Shown piece after piece: positions 1 through 9,631 of a DNA stretch of 13,587 nt (position 1 is its first letter; each line of letters opens with the position of its first letter). This DNA is from Xylaria sp. FL1777 (lineage: Eukaryota > Ascomycota > Sordariomycetes > Xylariales > Xylariaceae). Made by a program: the position numbers and the translations under genes. The notes beneath the pieces were generated by a model, which saw only the letters and a program-made list of their open reading frames with translations, ran no database searches and was not told where the DNA came from. Location: the NCBI GenBank assembly GCA_022578965.1, contig MU401013.1, positions 1 through 13,587 on the forward strand, read 5' to 3'.

Positions 1-95
<95 letters not shown>
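1..95. repeat. Perfect (TTA)n microsatellite, about 32 units
   Basis: An uninterrupted trinucleotide run of TAT/TTA units starts at the first base of the window and ends at 95, where AAGCTT follows. No unit is imperfect, so it is younger than, or unaffected by, the mutation seen elsewhere; it also contains no G or C to mutate. It is absent from the left side of the second E copy (near 4807), so it is not part of element E. The array is cut by the window edge, so its true length is unknown. Confidence 0.97.
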
Positions 96-96
<1 letters not shown>

Positions 97-221
97 GCTT
101 ATTTTATATAAAATAATAAAATATATAGTTTTATTATTTATAATTGCTATAAAAGCTATTAAAATAGCTAGCAAGCTATATATATATTAAAAATAACTAT
201 ATAAGCTTATTAATTAACATA
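96..221. other. AT-rich spacer between microsatellite and element E1
   Basis: No gene is visible. The stretch is non-repeated within the window and carries a small inverted repeat (AGCTATT-aa-AATAGCT, around 156-172). It is the left flank of E1 and should hold the left target-site duplication of E1, but the partner lies beyond the right edge, so it cannot be identified here. Confidence 0.5.
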
Positions 222-1087
222 TTTTAATGTTTTTTTTAAAGTTAAATATACTTATTTATTGCTTTTTTATTTATTATATAATTATTATAATAATTTTTAT
301 ATAAAAGTTATTTTTATTTCTTTTTTATAAATGCTTTTATTTATATAATTAATTAGTTTATAAATATTAAAGTTTTTAACGCTTAATTTATTGTTTTTTT
401 TTTATAAATACATTAGCTAAGTTATTTTTATTATTAATTTGTTATACTTTAAAGATTTTTTTCTTTTTATATAACTTTTTAAGTAATATAATATTAATTA
501 TAAAACATTTTTTTAAGTAGTTTTTAGCTTTACTAAATAATTATATAACAATTTTAAGTTTAAATATAATATAACAAAAATTAAAAGTACTTTTAATATA
601 GTGATAACTTTTTAAAGCATTATATAAAAAGCTATAGCGCTATTAAAGCTATTTATTATGCTATATAATTTATTAGTTAATATACTTTATATTATTTGCT
701 TACATTTATTAAAGTTTTAATATATAATATTTCTTTTAATTTTAAAAGCTAAGTTTTTTTTTATATAATACTTTATTGTAAATATAATAATAAATCTTAA
801 TTATAAAGTTATATTAATATTATTTGCAAATAAACCATTTATAAAAATAAATAGTTTTATATAGCTTAAATTTAATAATATAAACATTAATTTATAGTTA
901 TAGTTATTTATTTACTATTTAATTTTATAGTTTAAATTTTTAATATTTATTAATGCTAAATTAATTATTTAAGCAATAGCTGCAAAATTATATATAGCTT
1001 TTAATTAGCAAATATTGCTTATATAAATATTATATATACATTAAAAAACATTTTATTATATAGCATTTTTTATATAAAAGTTAATTA

Positions 1088-1105
1088 AAGCTAACTAGTT
1101 AGCTT
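1088..1105. repeat. 18-bp perfect palindrome inside E1
   Basis: AAGCTAAC-TA-GTTAGCTT is its own reverse complement. The matching place in E2 (about 5715-5732) retains the site but has lost perfect symmetry through transitions, so the palindrome is either ancestral and decayed in E2 or was completed by chance in E1. No function is inferred. Confidence 0.6.
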
Positions 1106-3022
1106 AGCTTTTTTATATAAATATTATATTGTTTTTATATAAAAAAGTAATTTAGCTATTATTAAATTTAATAAAGTAATTTTATTATAAAGTTTTTTTT
1201 AGCTTTATATAAAACTTTGCTTTATATAATTTACGTTTTTTTTTCGCTAAAAATTCAAGTATAATAAAACTAAACATATTATTTGTTTATAAACTTATAA
1301 TATTAAATTTATATAAAAGTCTTAATATAAACAATAAATATAAATTATATATAAAAACTATTATATTAAGTTTTTTATAATAATATTAATAATAAGTTTT
1401 AAACTAATATAGCTTTAATTTAGCTAAGCTATATAATAGTTATATAATTTATATAATAATTTCTTTAAAATATTTTTAAACAAGTTTAAAAAATAATTAT
1501 ATAAAGATTTTTTATGCAAGCTTATTTTTTAATTATATATATGCTTATATAATATTTTAAAGTTTGCTTAAAGCATTAAAGTTTTAAATTAATAAAAAGC
1601 TTAAAGCTAATAATAGCTATTAGTTTATTTACTAAATTATTAACAATTAAATTAATATAGTTTTTTTTTTGTATTATTATAGCTTTATATAACTAATTTA
1701 AACTTTTTATATAGTTTAATTGTTTTTTTTTTAATTTCTTATATAAAACAAAACTTAAAAATTTAAATGTTACTATATTTATATAAGTTATATTTTATAA
1801 ACTAAAAAACACTTTATATAATAAAGTTATTAATTTTTATAACGTTTAATTTTTTAAATAAAACATTAAAAGTATTAATAATGCTATTTTTGCGTAATTT
1901 TATTACTAAAGCATAGTTTTATTTTTTTTTTAAAGTTAAAAACAAGTTATTAATATTTTATATAAATGCTATAAAAAAGTTCTTAGCTTTTTTAAGTTTT
2001 TTGCGTTTTTTTTATATAATTAGTTTTAAAGCTAGCTTAATAATAGTTATATTTTTTTTTATTAAAATAAGTTTAATTATATAATAATATAGCTTAATTT
2101 ATATTTATTTAAAACAAATTAAGTTATTTATAAAATTAATAATTATATTAAGTTTTTTAATTAACTATATTTTATATGGTTTTTTTTTAGCTTTATTTTT
2201 TATGTTATATAAAGATTTTACTACATAAAAATAAAAATAATACTTTATATAAAGCTAACTTATTACGTTTATAAATTATATAATTAACTTTAATTTTTGC
2301 TTATTTTTTATAAAGCATTTTTATAGCTTTTTTAATTATTTTACCTTTTTATATAATATTTAAAAAAAAAAAAAGTTTTAATTAATTTTTAAATATGCTT
2401 TAAATATAAAAAGCATTAAAATTAAGCTATTAAGCTTTATAATATTATTTAAAGCTTTAATTATTATTTATAAAATTAACTTATTTTTTATATAATAACT
2501 TAGTTTAACTTTTAATATATTATATATATAATAAAAAAATTTATATGTTTTTTTAATTTTATTAATAGCTTAATAAGCTTTAATAAACATTTTTTAGTAC
2601 TTTATATTTATAATTTTAGCTTAATTTTAAAATTCTTTAAATAAAAAGTTTATATTAAAGTTATATATAATATAATTTAAAAGTTTTTAATATATATTAA
2701 TTTAGCATTTATATAAAGCTTTTTAAACGTTTTATATAAACATAAATTTTAAAAATATAGCTATTTAAAATAATATAACTATATTAATTATATATAAAAC
2801 TTGCTTATTATTTATTTATATAGCATTAATTATAACTTGATAATTAAAATTGCAGTTATTTTTAATTATAAACTTAAAATAACAAAATGGTTAATTATAT
2901 AATTAATAATAATAATAAAACTTCTAGATTTTTTTTAAAGTAAAGCAATTAATATTATATAATCTTTTTATATAAAAATATTTAAAGCATTTATAAAGCT
3001 TTTAAAGTTTTATTTTTATAAA

Positions 3023-3033
3023 ATCTAAACTTA
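3023..3033. other. Empty-site counterpart of the F insertion target
   Basis: E1 reads TCTAAACTTAT here and continues directly into TTTATATAAACTAATATT. In E2 the same place reads TATAAACTTGC, then F, then TATAAACTTGC again, and continues TTTATATAAGCTAGTATT. E1 therefore preserves the uninterrupted state and shows that F is a true insertion with an 11-bp (possibly 9-bp) target duplication. The second base differs by a transversion (C versus A), which is why the duplication could be shorter than 11. Confidence 0.8.
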
Positions 3034-3311
3034 TTTTATATAAACTAATATTAAAAAACAAATGTTTTTATTTTTATATAATAAAAATAATCTTTTTGTT
3101 TTATTATATAATAACGCTTTTTATATTATTAAAATATATTTATAAATAATTAATATTCTTTAATAAAAAAAAATATTTAAAATATAATATATAGTTATAT
3201 TAAAAGCGTTTTTTATTTATATAATGTTTATAACACTTATAATATTATTTTTGCTAAAATAAATATAAGCATTATTTAAAATTTAATTAACTTTTATATA
3301 AAAATATATTT

Positions 3312-3316
3312 AAAAG
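3312..3316. repeat. Target-site duplication AAAAG, left of LTR retrotransposon
   Basis: AAAAG lies immediately before the TGTTA start of the left LTR, and the same five bases follow the TAACA end of the right LTR at 12626-12630. A 5-bp duplication is usual for Ty1/copia and Ty3/gypsy integrases. Removing the element plus one AAAAG restores a sequence that aligns with the uninterrupted E2 copy (TAAAGG, 9921-9926) with one transition. Confidence 0.9.
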
Positions 3317-3427
3317 TGTTAAATAAGCTTTGTACGATTATACGTTTAATATATATATGCTAAAACAAAATATAATAATCTTTGTATTATAAGCTATTTA
3401 TATTTTATATGTTTAAAAGAAAAAAAA

Positions 3428-3483
3428 GTTTGTATAAAGCAAAGGTTCTTTTTTATATATAAGAACTTTGCTAGCATACAAGC
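3428..3483. repeat. Long stem-loop in left LTR
   Basis: TTGTAT (3430-3435) pairs with ATACAA (3476-3481), and AGCAAAGGTTCTT (3438-3450) pairs with AAGAACTTTGCT (3461-3472) with one bulged G, closing a 10-base AT loop. In the right LTR (12450-12505) the C3448-G3463 pair is replaced by T-A, so the pair is kept although both bases changed. Other pairs have become G-T or mismatched. A structured RNA in the retrotransposon transcript is one possibility; a remnant of a small hairpin element is another. Confidence 0.7.
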
Positions 3484-3490
3484 TAAGCTA

Positions 3491-3545
3491 ATACTAAAAT
3501 TACCTTAGTTTATGCAATAGCTTTTGCATAAAGTGATTTTTGTGC
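3491..3545. repeat. Nested stem-loop in left LTR
   Basis: The inner stem is perfect here: TTTATGCAA (3509-3517) with TTGCATAAA (3524-3532) around a 6-base loop. The outer arms (3491-3503 and 3533-3545) are better kept in the right LTR, where ACACTAAGATTAC (12513-12525) pairs with GTAATCTTTGTGT (12555-12567) at 12 of 13 positions. The two LTRs together therefore indicate an ancestral stem of roughly 20 pairs with a small internal asymmetry. The arms decay independently in the two copies by transitions. Confidence 0.7.
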
Positions 3546-3583
3546 AAAACTTATTATATGTACTATATATAGGAGTTATAACT

Positions 3584-3597
3584 AATAACTAGTTATT
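3584..3597. repeat. 14-bp palindrome near end of left LTR
   Basis: AATAACTAGTTATT is self-complementary and is unchanged in the right LTR (12606-12619), although both copies are otherwise heavily mutated. It ends six bases before the LTR terminus. It could be part of an integrase-recognised end or simply a conserved AT-rich run. Confidence 0.7.
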
Positions 3598-4095
3598 TTA
3601 ATACTAGCTACTTTTTTTTTAGTTGTAATTTCTTTTATATAATGCTATTTAAAAAAAATAAAAAAAAATAGTTTTGTAAAAAGTTAAACACTTAGTACTT
3701 TAGTTTTTACAAAAAAAAAGTTGCTTATATATTTGCTTTTTTTAAACTTTATAGTTATATAAAGCTTAAGTTTAAAAATAGTTGTTTTTTAAGTAAAGCA
3801 TTTAAACCTTTATATAATTTAATTACTATTAATATAATTAAAGTCTTTTGTTTTTATTATTATATAGCTAACTAACATTAATTAATAATATAAAATAAAA
3901 TATTAGCAGTAAACAATTTATATTAAAGTTAATTAAAAGTTCTTTTTTTATATAGCAATAAGTTTAATAATGTACTAAAGTATAAAAGCTAAGCTTTATT
4001 TATAAAAAAAGCTTAAATTTTATAATGCTTTTTATTGCTTTTATATTTTTAAATTTTTTATTTTGTATAGCTGCTTATTTAATTTTTAGCTACTT

Positions 4096-4113
4096 TATAT
4101 ATATATATATATA
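4096..4113. repeat. (TA)n run
   Basis: A pure TA dinucleotide run of about nine units lies in the left internal region of the LTR element, 30 bp before a second, longer run. Such runs are expected by slippage in sequence this rich in TpA. Confidence 0.85.
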
Positions 4114-4142
4114 CTTATAACAGCTTTACACTTAGTTATTTT

Positions 4143-4178
4143 TATATATATATTTATATATATATATATATATATTTA
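4143..4178. repeat. Interrupted (TA)n run
   Basis: About 36 bp of TA units are broken by single extra T bases (TATTTATA). Together with the run at 4096-4113 this forms an 80-bp, easily melted block in the LTR element's internal region. No function is inferred. Confidence 0.8.
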
Positions 4179-4806
4179 TATAATAGCTGCTTTATTATAA
4201 TATAATATTAATAGTTGCTAGCTTTATATTATAATTTAAAACAGTAGTTATAACGTTATATAGCTATTAATTAATAATTTTAGCAATTAACTGTTTTTTT
4301 AGTTATTATATATAAATATATATATTTATTTCTTTTTATATAGCTTATTGTTTAAATAGTTTGCTAATAATTGTTTATTATATAAAAAGTAATACGTTTT
4401 AAGTTATATTAATGCTTTTAGTTAATATTAAAGTTTAAATTTTATATAGTGCTTTAATTGCCTTTACTATAGCTTAAATAATTCGTTATAAAAGCTACTT
4501 TTATATAGTATTTATTTAGTTATATAGCATTATAATTGCTTTATATAGCTAAAATGCTTATATAAACTATAAAAGCTTTTTATTTTAAAGTTGCTAACAA
4601 GTAGTAAAATTTTAAAGTAATACGTATACTATATATATTTAGTAATTATATAGTGCTTATTATAATTACTATACTTAAATAAATAAAAAAAAGTTAAGTA
4701 TTATATAATAGTTTAATAAAAAAAGTAAAAAAAAATATTAAGCACTTATATATAACTTAAAAAATAATTATATAAAAAAAATATAAAATTTATAATATTT
4801 TATAAT

Positions 4807-7696
4807 TTTTAGTGTTTTTCTTAAAGTTAAATATATTTACTTATTACTTTTTTATTTATTATATAATTATTATAACAATTTTTATACAAAAGTATTCTTT
4901 TAACTTTCTTTTTTTTTTAATTTGTTTATATAAAAGTTATTTTTACTTTTTTTTTACAAATACTTTTACTTGTATAATTAGCTAGTTTATAAATATTAAG
5001 GTTTTTAGCACTTAGTTTAATGTTTTCTTTATAAACGTGTTAGCTAAATTATTTTTGCTATTAATTTATTATACTTTAGAAATTTTTTTCTTTTTATATA
5101 ACTTTTTAAATAACATAATATTAATTATAAAGCGTTTTTTTTAAGTAGTTTTTAGCTTTATTAAATAATTATATAACAATTTTAAGTTTAAACATAATAT
5201 AGCAAAAATTAAAAGTAATTTTAGTATAACTATAATTTTTTAAAGCGTTATATAAAAAGCTATAATACTATTAAAGCTATTTACTATGCTATATAATTTG
5301 CTAGCTAATATACTTTGCATTACTTGCTTATATTTACTAAAGTTTTAATATATAATGTTTTTTTCGATTTTAAAAGCTAGGTTTTTTTCTATATAATACT
5401 TTATTATAAATACAATAATAAATCCAAGTTATAAAGTTATATTAGTATTATTTGCAAATAAACCGTTTATAAAAATAAACAATTTTATATAGCTTAAATT
5501 TAAAAGTATAAACATTAATTTATAATTATGATTATTTATTTGCTATTTAACTTTATAGTTTAAATTTTTAATATTTACTAGTGCTAAGTTAGTTATTTAA
5601 ACAGTAGTTATAAGGTTATATATAGTTTTTAATTAATAAATGCTGCTTATATAAGTACTATATGCATATTAAAAAATATATTACTATATAACATTTTTTA
5701 TATAAAAATTAATTAAAGCTAGTTAGTTTGCTTAGCTTTTTTATATAAGCGTTATATTTTTTTTATATAAAAAAATAATTTAACTATTATTAAATTTAAT
5801 AAAGTAATCTTGTTATAAAATCTTTTTTAGCTTTATATAAAATTTTGCTTTATATAATTTATGTTTTTTTTTTTGCTAAAAATTTAAGTATAATAAAGCT
5901 AAACATATTGTTTATTTGCAAACTTATAATATTAAATTTATATAAAAGTCTTAACATAAATAATAAATATAAGTTATATATAAAAATTATTATACTAAGT
6001 TTTTTATAATAATATTAGTAGTAAGTTTTAAATTAATATAGCTTTAATTTAGCTAAGCTATATAATAATTATATAATTTATATAATAGTTTCTTTAAAAT
6101 ACTTTAAAACAAGTTTAAAAAGTAGTTATGCAAGAATTTTTTATGTAAGCTTGTTTTTTAATTATATATATACTTGCATAATATTTTAAAGCTTGCTTAA
6201 AGCATTAAAATTTCAAATTAACAAAAGGCCTAAAGCTAATAATAACTATTAGCTTATTTACTAAATTATTAGTAATTAAATTAATATAATTTTTTTTTTG
6301 TATTATTATAGCTTTATATAACTAATTTAAACTTTTTATATAGTTTAGTTATTTTTTTTTTAATTTTTTATATAAAGCAAAACTTAAAAATTTAAGTATT
6401 ATTATGTTTATTTAGGTTATATTTTATAAACTAAAAAACACCTTATATAATAAAATTATTAATTTTTATAGCGTTTAATTTTTTAAACAAAGCGCTAAAA
6501 GTACTAATAATGCTATTTTTATGTAACTTTACTACTAAAGCATAGTTTTGTTTCTTTTTTAAAATTAAAAACAAATTACTAATGTTTTATATAAATGCTA
6601 TAAAAAAGTTTTTAGCTTTTTTAAGTTTTTTACGTTTTTTTTATATAGTTAATTTTATAGCTAGTTTTATAACAGTTATATTTTCTTTTTTACTATTTAT
6701 TAAAGTATATTTAATTATATAGTAATATAGCTTAATTTATATTTATTTAAAGTAAATTAAGCTGTTTATAAAATTAATAATTATATTAAGTTCTTTAATT
6801 AATTATATTTTATATAGTTTTTTTTAGCTTTGCTTTTTACATTATATAAAAACTTTACTACGTAAAAGTAAAAATAATACTTTATATAAAGCTAGCTTAT
6901 TACGTTTATAAATTATATAGCTAATTTTAACTTTTGCTTATTTTTCGCAAAGCATTTTTATAGCTTTTTTAATTGCTTTAGCTTTTTATATAATATTTAG
7001 CAAAAAAAAAAAATCTTAATTAACCCTTAAATATGCCTTAAATATAAAAAGCGTTAAAACTAAGCTATTAAGCTTTATAGTATTATTTAAAGCTTTAATT
7101 ACTATTTGCAAAATTAACTTATTTTTTATATAATAACTTAGTTTAGCTTTTAATATATTATATATATAATAAAAAAGTTTATATGCTTTTTTTATTTTGC
7201 TAATAGCTTAATAAGCTTTAATAAGCATTTTTTAGCACTTTATATTTATAATTTTAGCTTAATTTTAAAATTTTTTAAACAAAAAGTTTATACTAAAGTT
7301 ATATATAATATAGTTTAAAAGTCTTTAATATATATTAATTTAGCACTTATATAAAGCTTTTTAAACGTTTTATATAAATATAAATTTTAAAAATATAGCT
7401 GCTTAAAATAATATAGCTATATTAATTATATATAAAACCTATTTATTGTTTATTTATATAGCATTAATTATAACTTTATAATTAAAGTTATAGTTATTTT
7501 TAATTATAAACTTAAAACAATAAAATGCTTAGTTATATAACTAGCAATAATAATAAAACTTTTAAATCTTTTTTAAAGTAAAGCAATTAATATTATAGCT
7601 TATATAACTAAGCATATTATATAGTTTCTTTATATAAAAATATTTAAAACGTTTATAAAACTTTCAAAGTTTTATTTTTATAAAATATAAACTTGC
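4807..7696. mobile_element. Element E, copy 2 (E2), left part, mutated
   Basis: This is a second copy of E, collinear with 222-3033 and inserted inside the LTR retrotransposon. Differences from E1 are nearly all transitions, plus a few small indels. E2 has an extra tract of about 45 bp near 4888-4933, which looks like a partial tandem duplication of the neighbouring TTTATATAAAAGTTATTTTTAC sequence. It has another extra tract of about 24 bp near 7597-7622. The coding content is erased. It is interrupted at 7697 by insert F and resumes at 9632. The segment 6901-7260 has 27 G on the plus strand, 22 of them followed by C. Confidence 0.85.
7686..7696. repeat. Target-site duplication, left of insert F
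   Basis: TATAAACTTGC here is repeated exactly at 9621-9631. The uninterrupted E1 copy has TCTAAACTTAT at the matching place. A duplication of 9-11 bp without terminal inverted repeats is compatible with a non-LTR retrotransposon; 9-11 bp is also seen for Mutator-like elements, but those carry inverted ends that are not seen here. Confidence 0.8.
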
Positions 7697-8652
7697 AAGA
7701 AGCTTTTTTTGCTTTTTTTTGTAACTAGCTAAATTTATAAAAACATTTATGCAGCTTTAAAAACTAAACTTACGGAAACTTACTGTGCATAAAATAAGCC
7801 TATACAAATAACAATCTAAAAAAGAATAAAGGTAGAAATAAAAAAGGCAAAAAACTATAATGCAACTTTTTTAACATAAAACTAGCTATAACTAGCTAAT
7901 AATATAAACCCGAACTAGTAGTAACTAGTAATAAGCTTAATATTAAACTTATAGTGCTACGCAAACAAGCTAAATAAAGCAATAATAAACGTTAAGATTT
8001 TTTTTAAAGAAAACTTAAATAAGCAAACTATTTATAGCGCTTGCTAAGTTATTAAAAAGTTATTAAAAGCATACTACTTTTAGCAAATAAATAAGCAGCT
8101 ATAAGTAAACAGTAGTAATAAAAATAGCAAACGTACTATTTAAAACTTATTATAAGCGTTATTAATAAAGCAAAAAAAGCTTGCTATAAAAATAAAATTG
8201 CTATATATATAAATTTAGCAATTTAAAGATTATATAAATAAGCAAGCTAAAATTGCTAACTTTTTTTACTAATAGTTTATATTTTACATAAATATACTAT
8301 AAATAAACAACAGTAAAAAATTTTTACGTGTTGTTTTATTAATTTACTTTAAAGCTATTATAGCAATAAACTTTAATTAAGCTATTATTATAACTTTTGT
8401 TAGCTATAAAGCTAAAGTAAAAACAAAGTTAATTGTAGTATAAAAGTTAAACTAAGCAATAAAAGCAAACGTAATTTAAGCAACATATAAACTACTAAAC
8501 AATAACTAAAAAGTTATTTTTAATAAGCAGAAAATTTAAACCTAAATGCTAGCAAATATATTATAAGCTTATTAAGCGTTTAGCAAAAAATTAAAAATGC
8601 ACTTTTAACTATACTAGCTAATAGCTTTAAGTTTACTAACTAAGCAAGTGCT

Positions 8653-8672
8653 AAAAAAAAAAAAAAAAAAAA
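8653..8672. repeat. A20 homopolymer inside F
   Basis: Twenty consecutive A bases sit in the middle of F and are followed one base later by a 21-bp inverted repeat. If F is composite, this could be the tail of one retroposed unit; equally it may be slippage or a run of purines converted to A. Confidence 0.9.
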
Positions 8673-8673
8673 T

Positions 8674-8694
8674 GCTAGCTTAACTTAAGCTAGC
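8674..8694. repeat. 21-bp inverted repeat (10-bp arms, 1-bp spacer)
   Basis: GCTAGCTTAA and its exact reverse complement TTAAGCTAGC are separated by one C. It directly follows the A20 run. No transposon end or known regulatory site is recognised. Confidence 0.8.
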
Positions 8695-9383
8695 TAACTA
8701 AAAGCTAAAAATTAAAAAGCTGTTTTTTTTACTTTGTTTATTATAGCATAAGTAAAAAACATGCTTAATATACATTAAAGTTATAACTGCAAAAAATATA
8801 AACATAATATATACTAATAAACTTTTTTAAAACTATTGCTACTTTTAAATAGCTTTTTATTCCGTAAATATAATAGCAATCTAATATTATAGCTGCTAAA
8901 AATAAAGCTACTAAGCTAACGTATATAAAAATAAACAAAAATACAACTAATATAAATCTTTAAAACATGCTAAAAATAACACAAACTTATGTTTTATATA
9001 AACTAAAAAAAAAACAGCTATATGCTTTTTTTATTAAAGCAACTATTTAGCTTAAGCAGCAAAATACTTAAAAGCTATTTAAGCATATAAGCTAGCTAAA
9101 AACGCTTTTATTTACTACTTTATATAGTTTGCAATAAAGCTAACTTAAAGCTAACTATATATTATTACTGCTATAAAAACGCTATATAAACAAAAAGCTA
9201 ATAATTTAACAAGCAAAAATATTATTTGCTTAAAAAGTTGCTTACTAAAAAAAACTGCGCTAATAACTGCACAAAAAACAAAATTATAAATTATTATTAA
9301 TATACTAAAGCTTTAAAACTAACCTAAAGAAAACTTATTTAAAAACTATTAGTAAGCAATTTAAATAACAAAAAGCTACGTTT

Positions 9384-9399
9384 GCGTAGCAAGCAAAAA
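9384..9399. repeat. Small GC-richer hairpin in F
   Basis: GCTACG and CGTAGC flank the loop TTTG. It lies in the most GC-rich patch of the window (9361-9420), near the right end of F. It retains CpG on both arms, unlike most of the window. Confidence 0.5.
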
Positions 9400-9620
9400 T
9401 ACAAGCAGCAAAAGCAGCAGTATTAAATAAAAATCAAGCAACATAATTTTTAAATAGTAGCGCTTATGCAGTTAGCTATAAAAAAGGTATAAGTTATAAT
9501 AGCAAGCAGTTAACAAAAATATTTTTATTTAGCTTTAGCACAATTTTTACTTACATATAAAATTAAGTAGCTTTTAACATAGCTTTTTAAAGCTATTAGT
9601 TTTAAGTAATATAATATATA

Positions 9621-9631
9621 TATAAACTTGC
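9621..9631. repeat. Target-site duplication, right of insert F
   Basis: This is an exact copy of TATAAACTTGC at 7686-7696. Immediately to its right the sequence rejoins E, matching E1 from 3034 onward. Confidence 0.8.

Larger units (their letters stand above)
222..3316. mobile_element. Element E, copy 1 (E1), left part, mutated
   Basis: This segment is repeated, in the same orientation, at 4807-9926 once the F insert is removed. In a hand-aligned block (2503-2800 against 7141-7438, both 298 bp) there are 18 differences, 17 of them transitions, giving 94% identity without gaps. Homology starts at TTTTA(A/G)TG followed by a T-run (222 and 4807) and runs to the LTR retrotransposon insertion at 3316. 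It resumes at 12631, so the element exceeds 4 kb and runs off the window. Every frame is full of stops, so no protein can be traced. T-runs on the plus strand and A-runs on the minus strand hint that any former gene lay on the minus strand, but this is weak. Whether E is a LINE, DNA transposon or LTR element is unknown; no terminal repeats were found. Confidence 0.85.
3317..3603. repeat. Left LTR (287 bp)
   Basis: This LTR matches 12339-12625 over its whole length with no gaps and 29 differences (258/287, about 90%), all of them transitions by hand count. It starts TGTTA and ends TAATA; the right LTR starts TATTA and ends TAACA, so each copy preserves one intact end and together they give TGTTA...TAACA. 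It holds three inverted-repeat stem-loops and a 14-bp palindrome near its right end (listed separately). LTRs normally carry the promoter and polyadenylation signals, but AT content here is too high to pick out a TATA box or poly(A) signal with confidence. Confidence 0.93.
3604..4806. other. Remaining left internal region of LTR retrotransposon
   Basis: This lies between the left LTR and the start of the E2 insertion. It has no counterpart elsewhere in the window. No open frame or protein motif is readable. A C+T9 tract follows the LTR at 3611-3620, and two TA dinucleotide runs occur at 4096-4113 and 4143-4178. A primer-binding site complementary to a tRNA 3' end would be expected next to one LTR, but none can be recognised after the C-to-T and G-to-A decay. 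Confidence 0.65.
7697..9620. mobile_element. Insert F, 1.9-kb unclassified element
   Basis: This block is absent from E1 and flanked by 11-bp direct repeats, so it inserted into E2. It starts AAGAAGC and ends in an AT-rich tail (TAATATAATATATA); the two ends are not inverted repeats of each other. Its plus strand is conspicuously A-rich and retains CpA far more than TpG: 29 against 11 over ten sampled 60-base lines within F. E is symmetric by the same measure (6 against 6 at 6901-7260). This suggests any former coding strand was plus. Two patches look less decayed: 7771-7860, which keeps GG, GA and CA dinucleotides, and 9361-9420, with about 22 G+C in 60. All frames hold stops. A 5'-truncated LINE is the best guess from the target duplication and lack of inverted ends, but no reverse-transcriptase motif can be seen. 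Confidence 0.75.

Noticed and set aside
3428..3545. tRNA gene or tRNA-derived head in the LTR
   Set aside because: The stems do not fit a cloverleaf, and no A-box or B-box spacing could be recognised.
3317..3603. Two independent solo LTRs or unrelated SINE copies at 3317 and 12339
   Set aside because: Neither copy has its own matching 5-bp flanks (AAAAG/CTAGC and ATTAA/AAAAG). The match is between the outer left and outer right flanks, as expected for one complete element.
4096..4178. TA-rich block as a replication origin or centromere core
   Set aside because: TA runs arise readily by slippage in this composition and nothing else supports an origin or centromere.
9384..9540. Possible relic of an integrase-like or pogo-like transposase C-terminus in F
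   Set aside because: A basic, glutamine-rich stretch and a faint spacing match can be imagined only after assuming several transitions and a frameshift; this is too permissive to support a call.
7697..9620. F as a Mutator-like, Fot1/pogo or Helitron element
   Set aside because: The ends of F are not inverted repeats, the duplication is longer than the TA of pogo elements, and Helitrons leave no target duplication.
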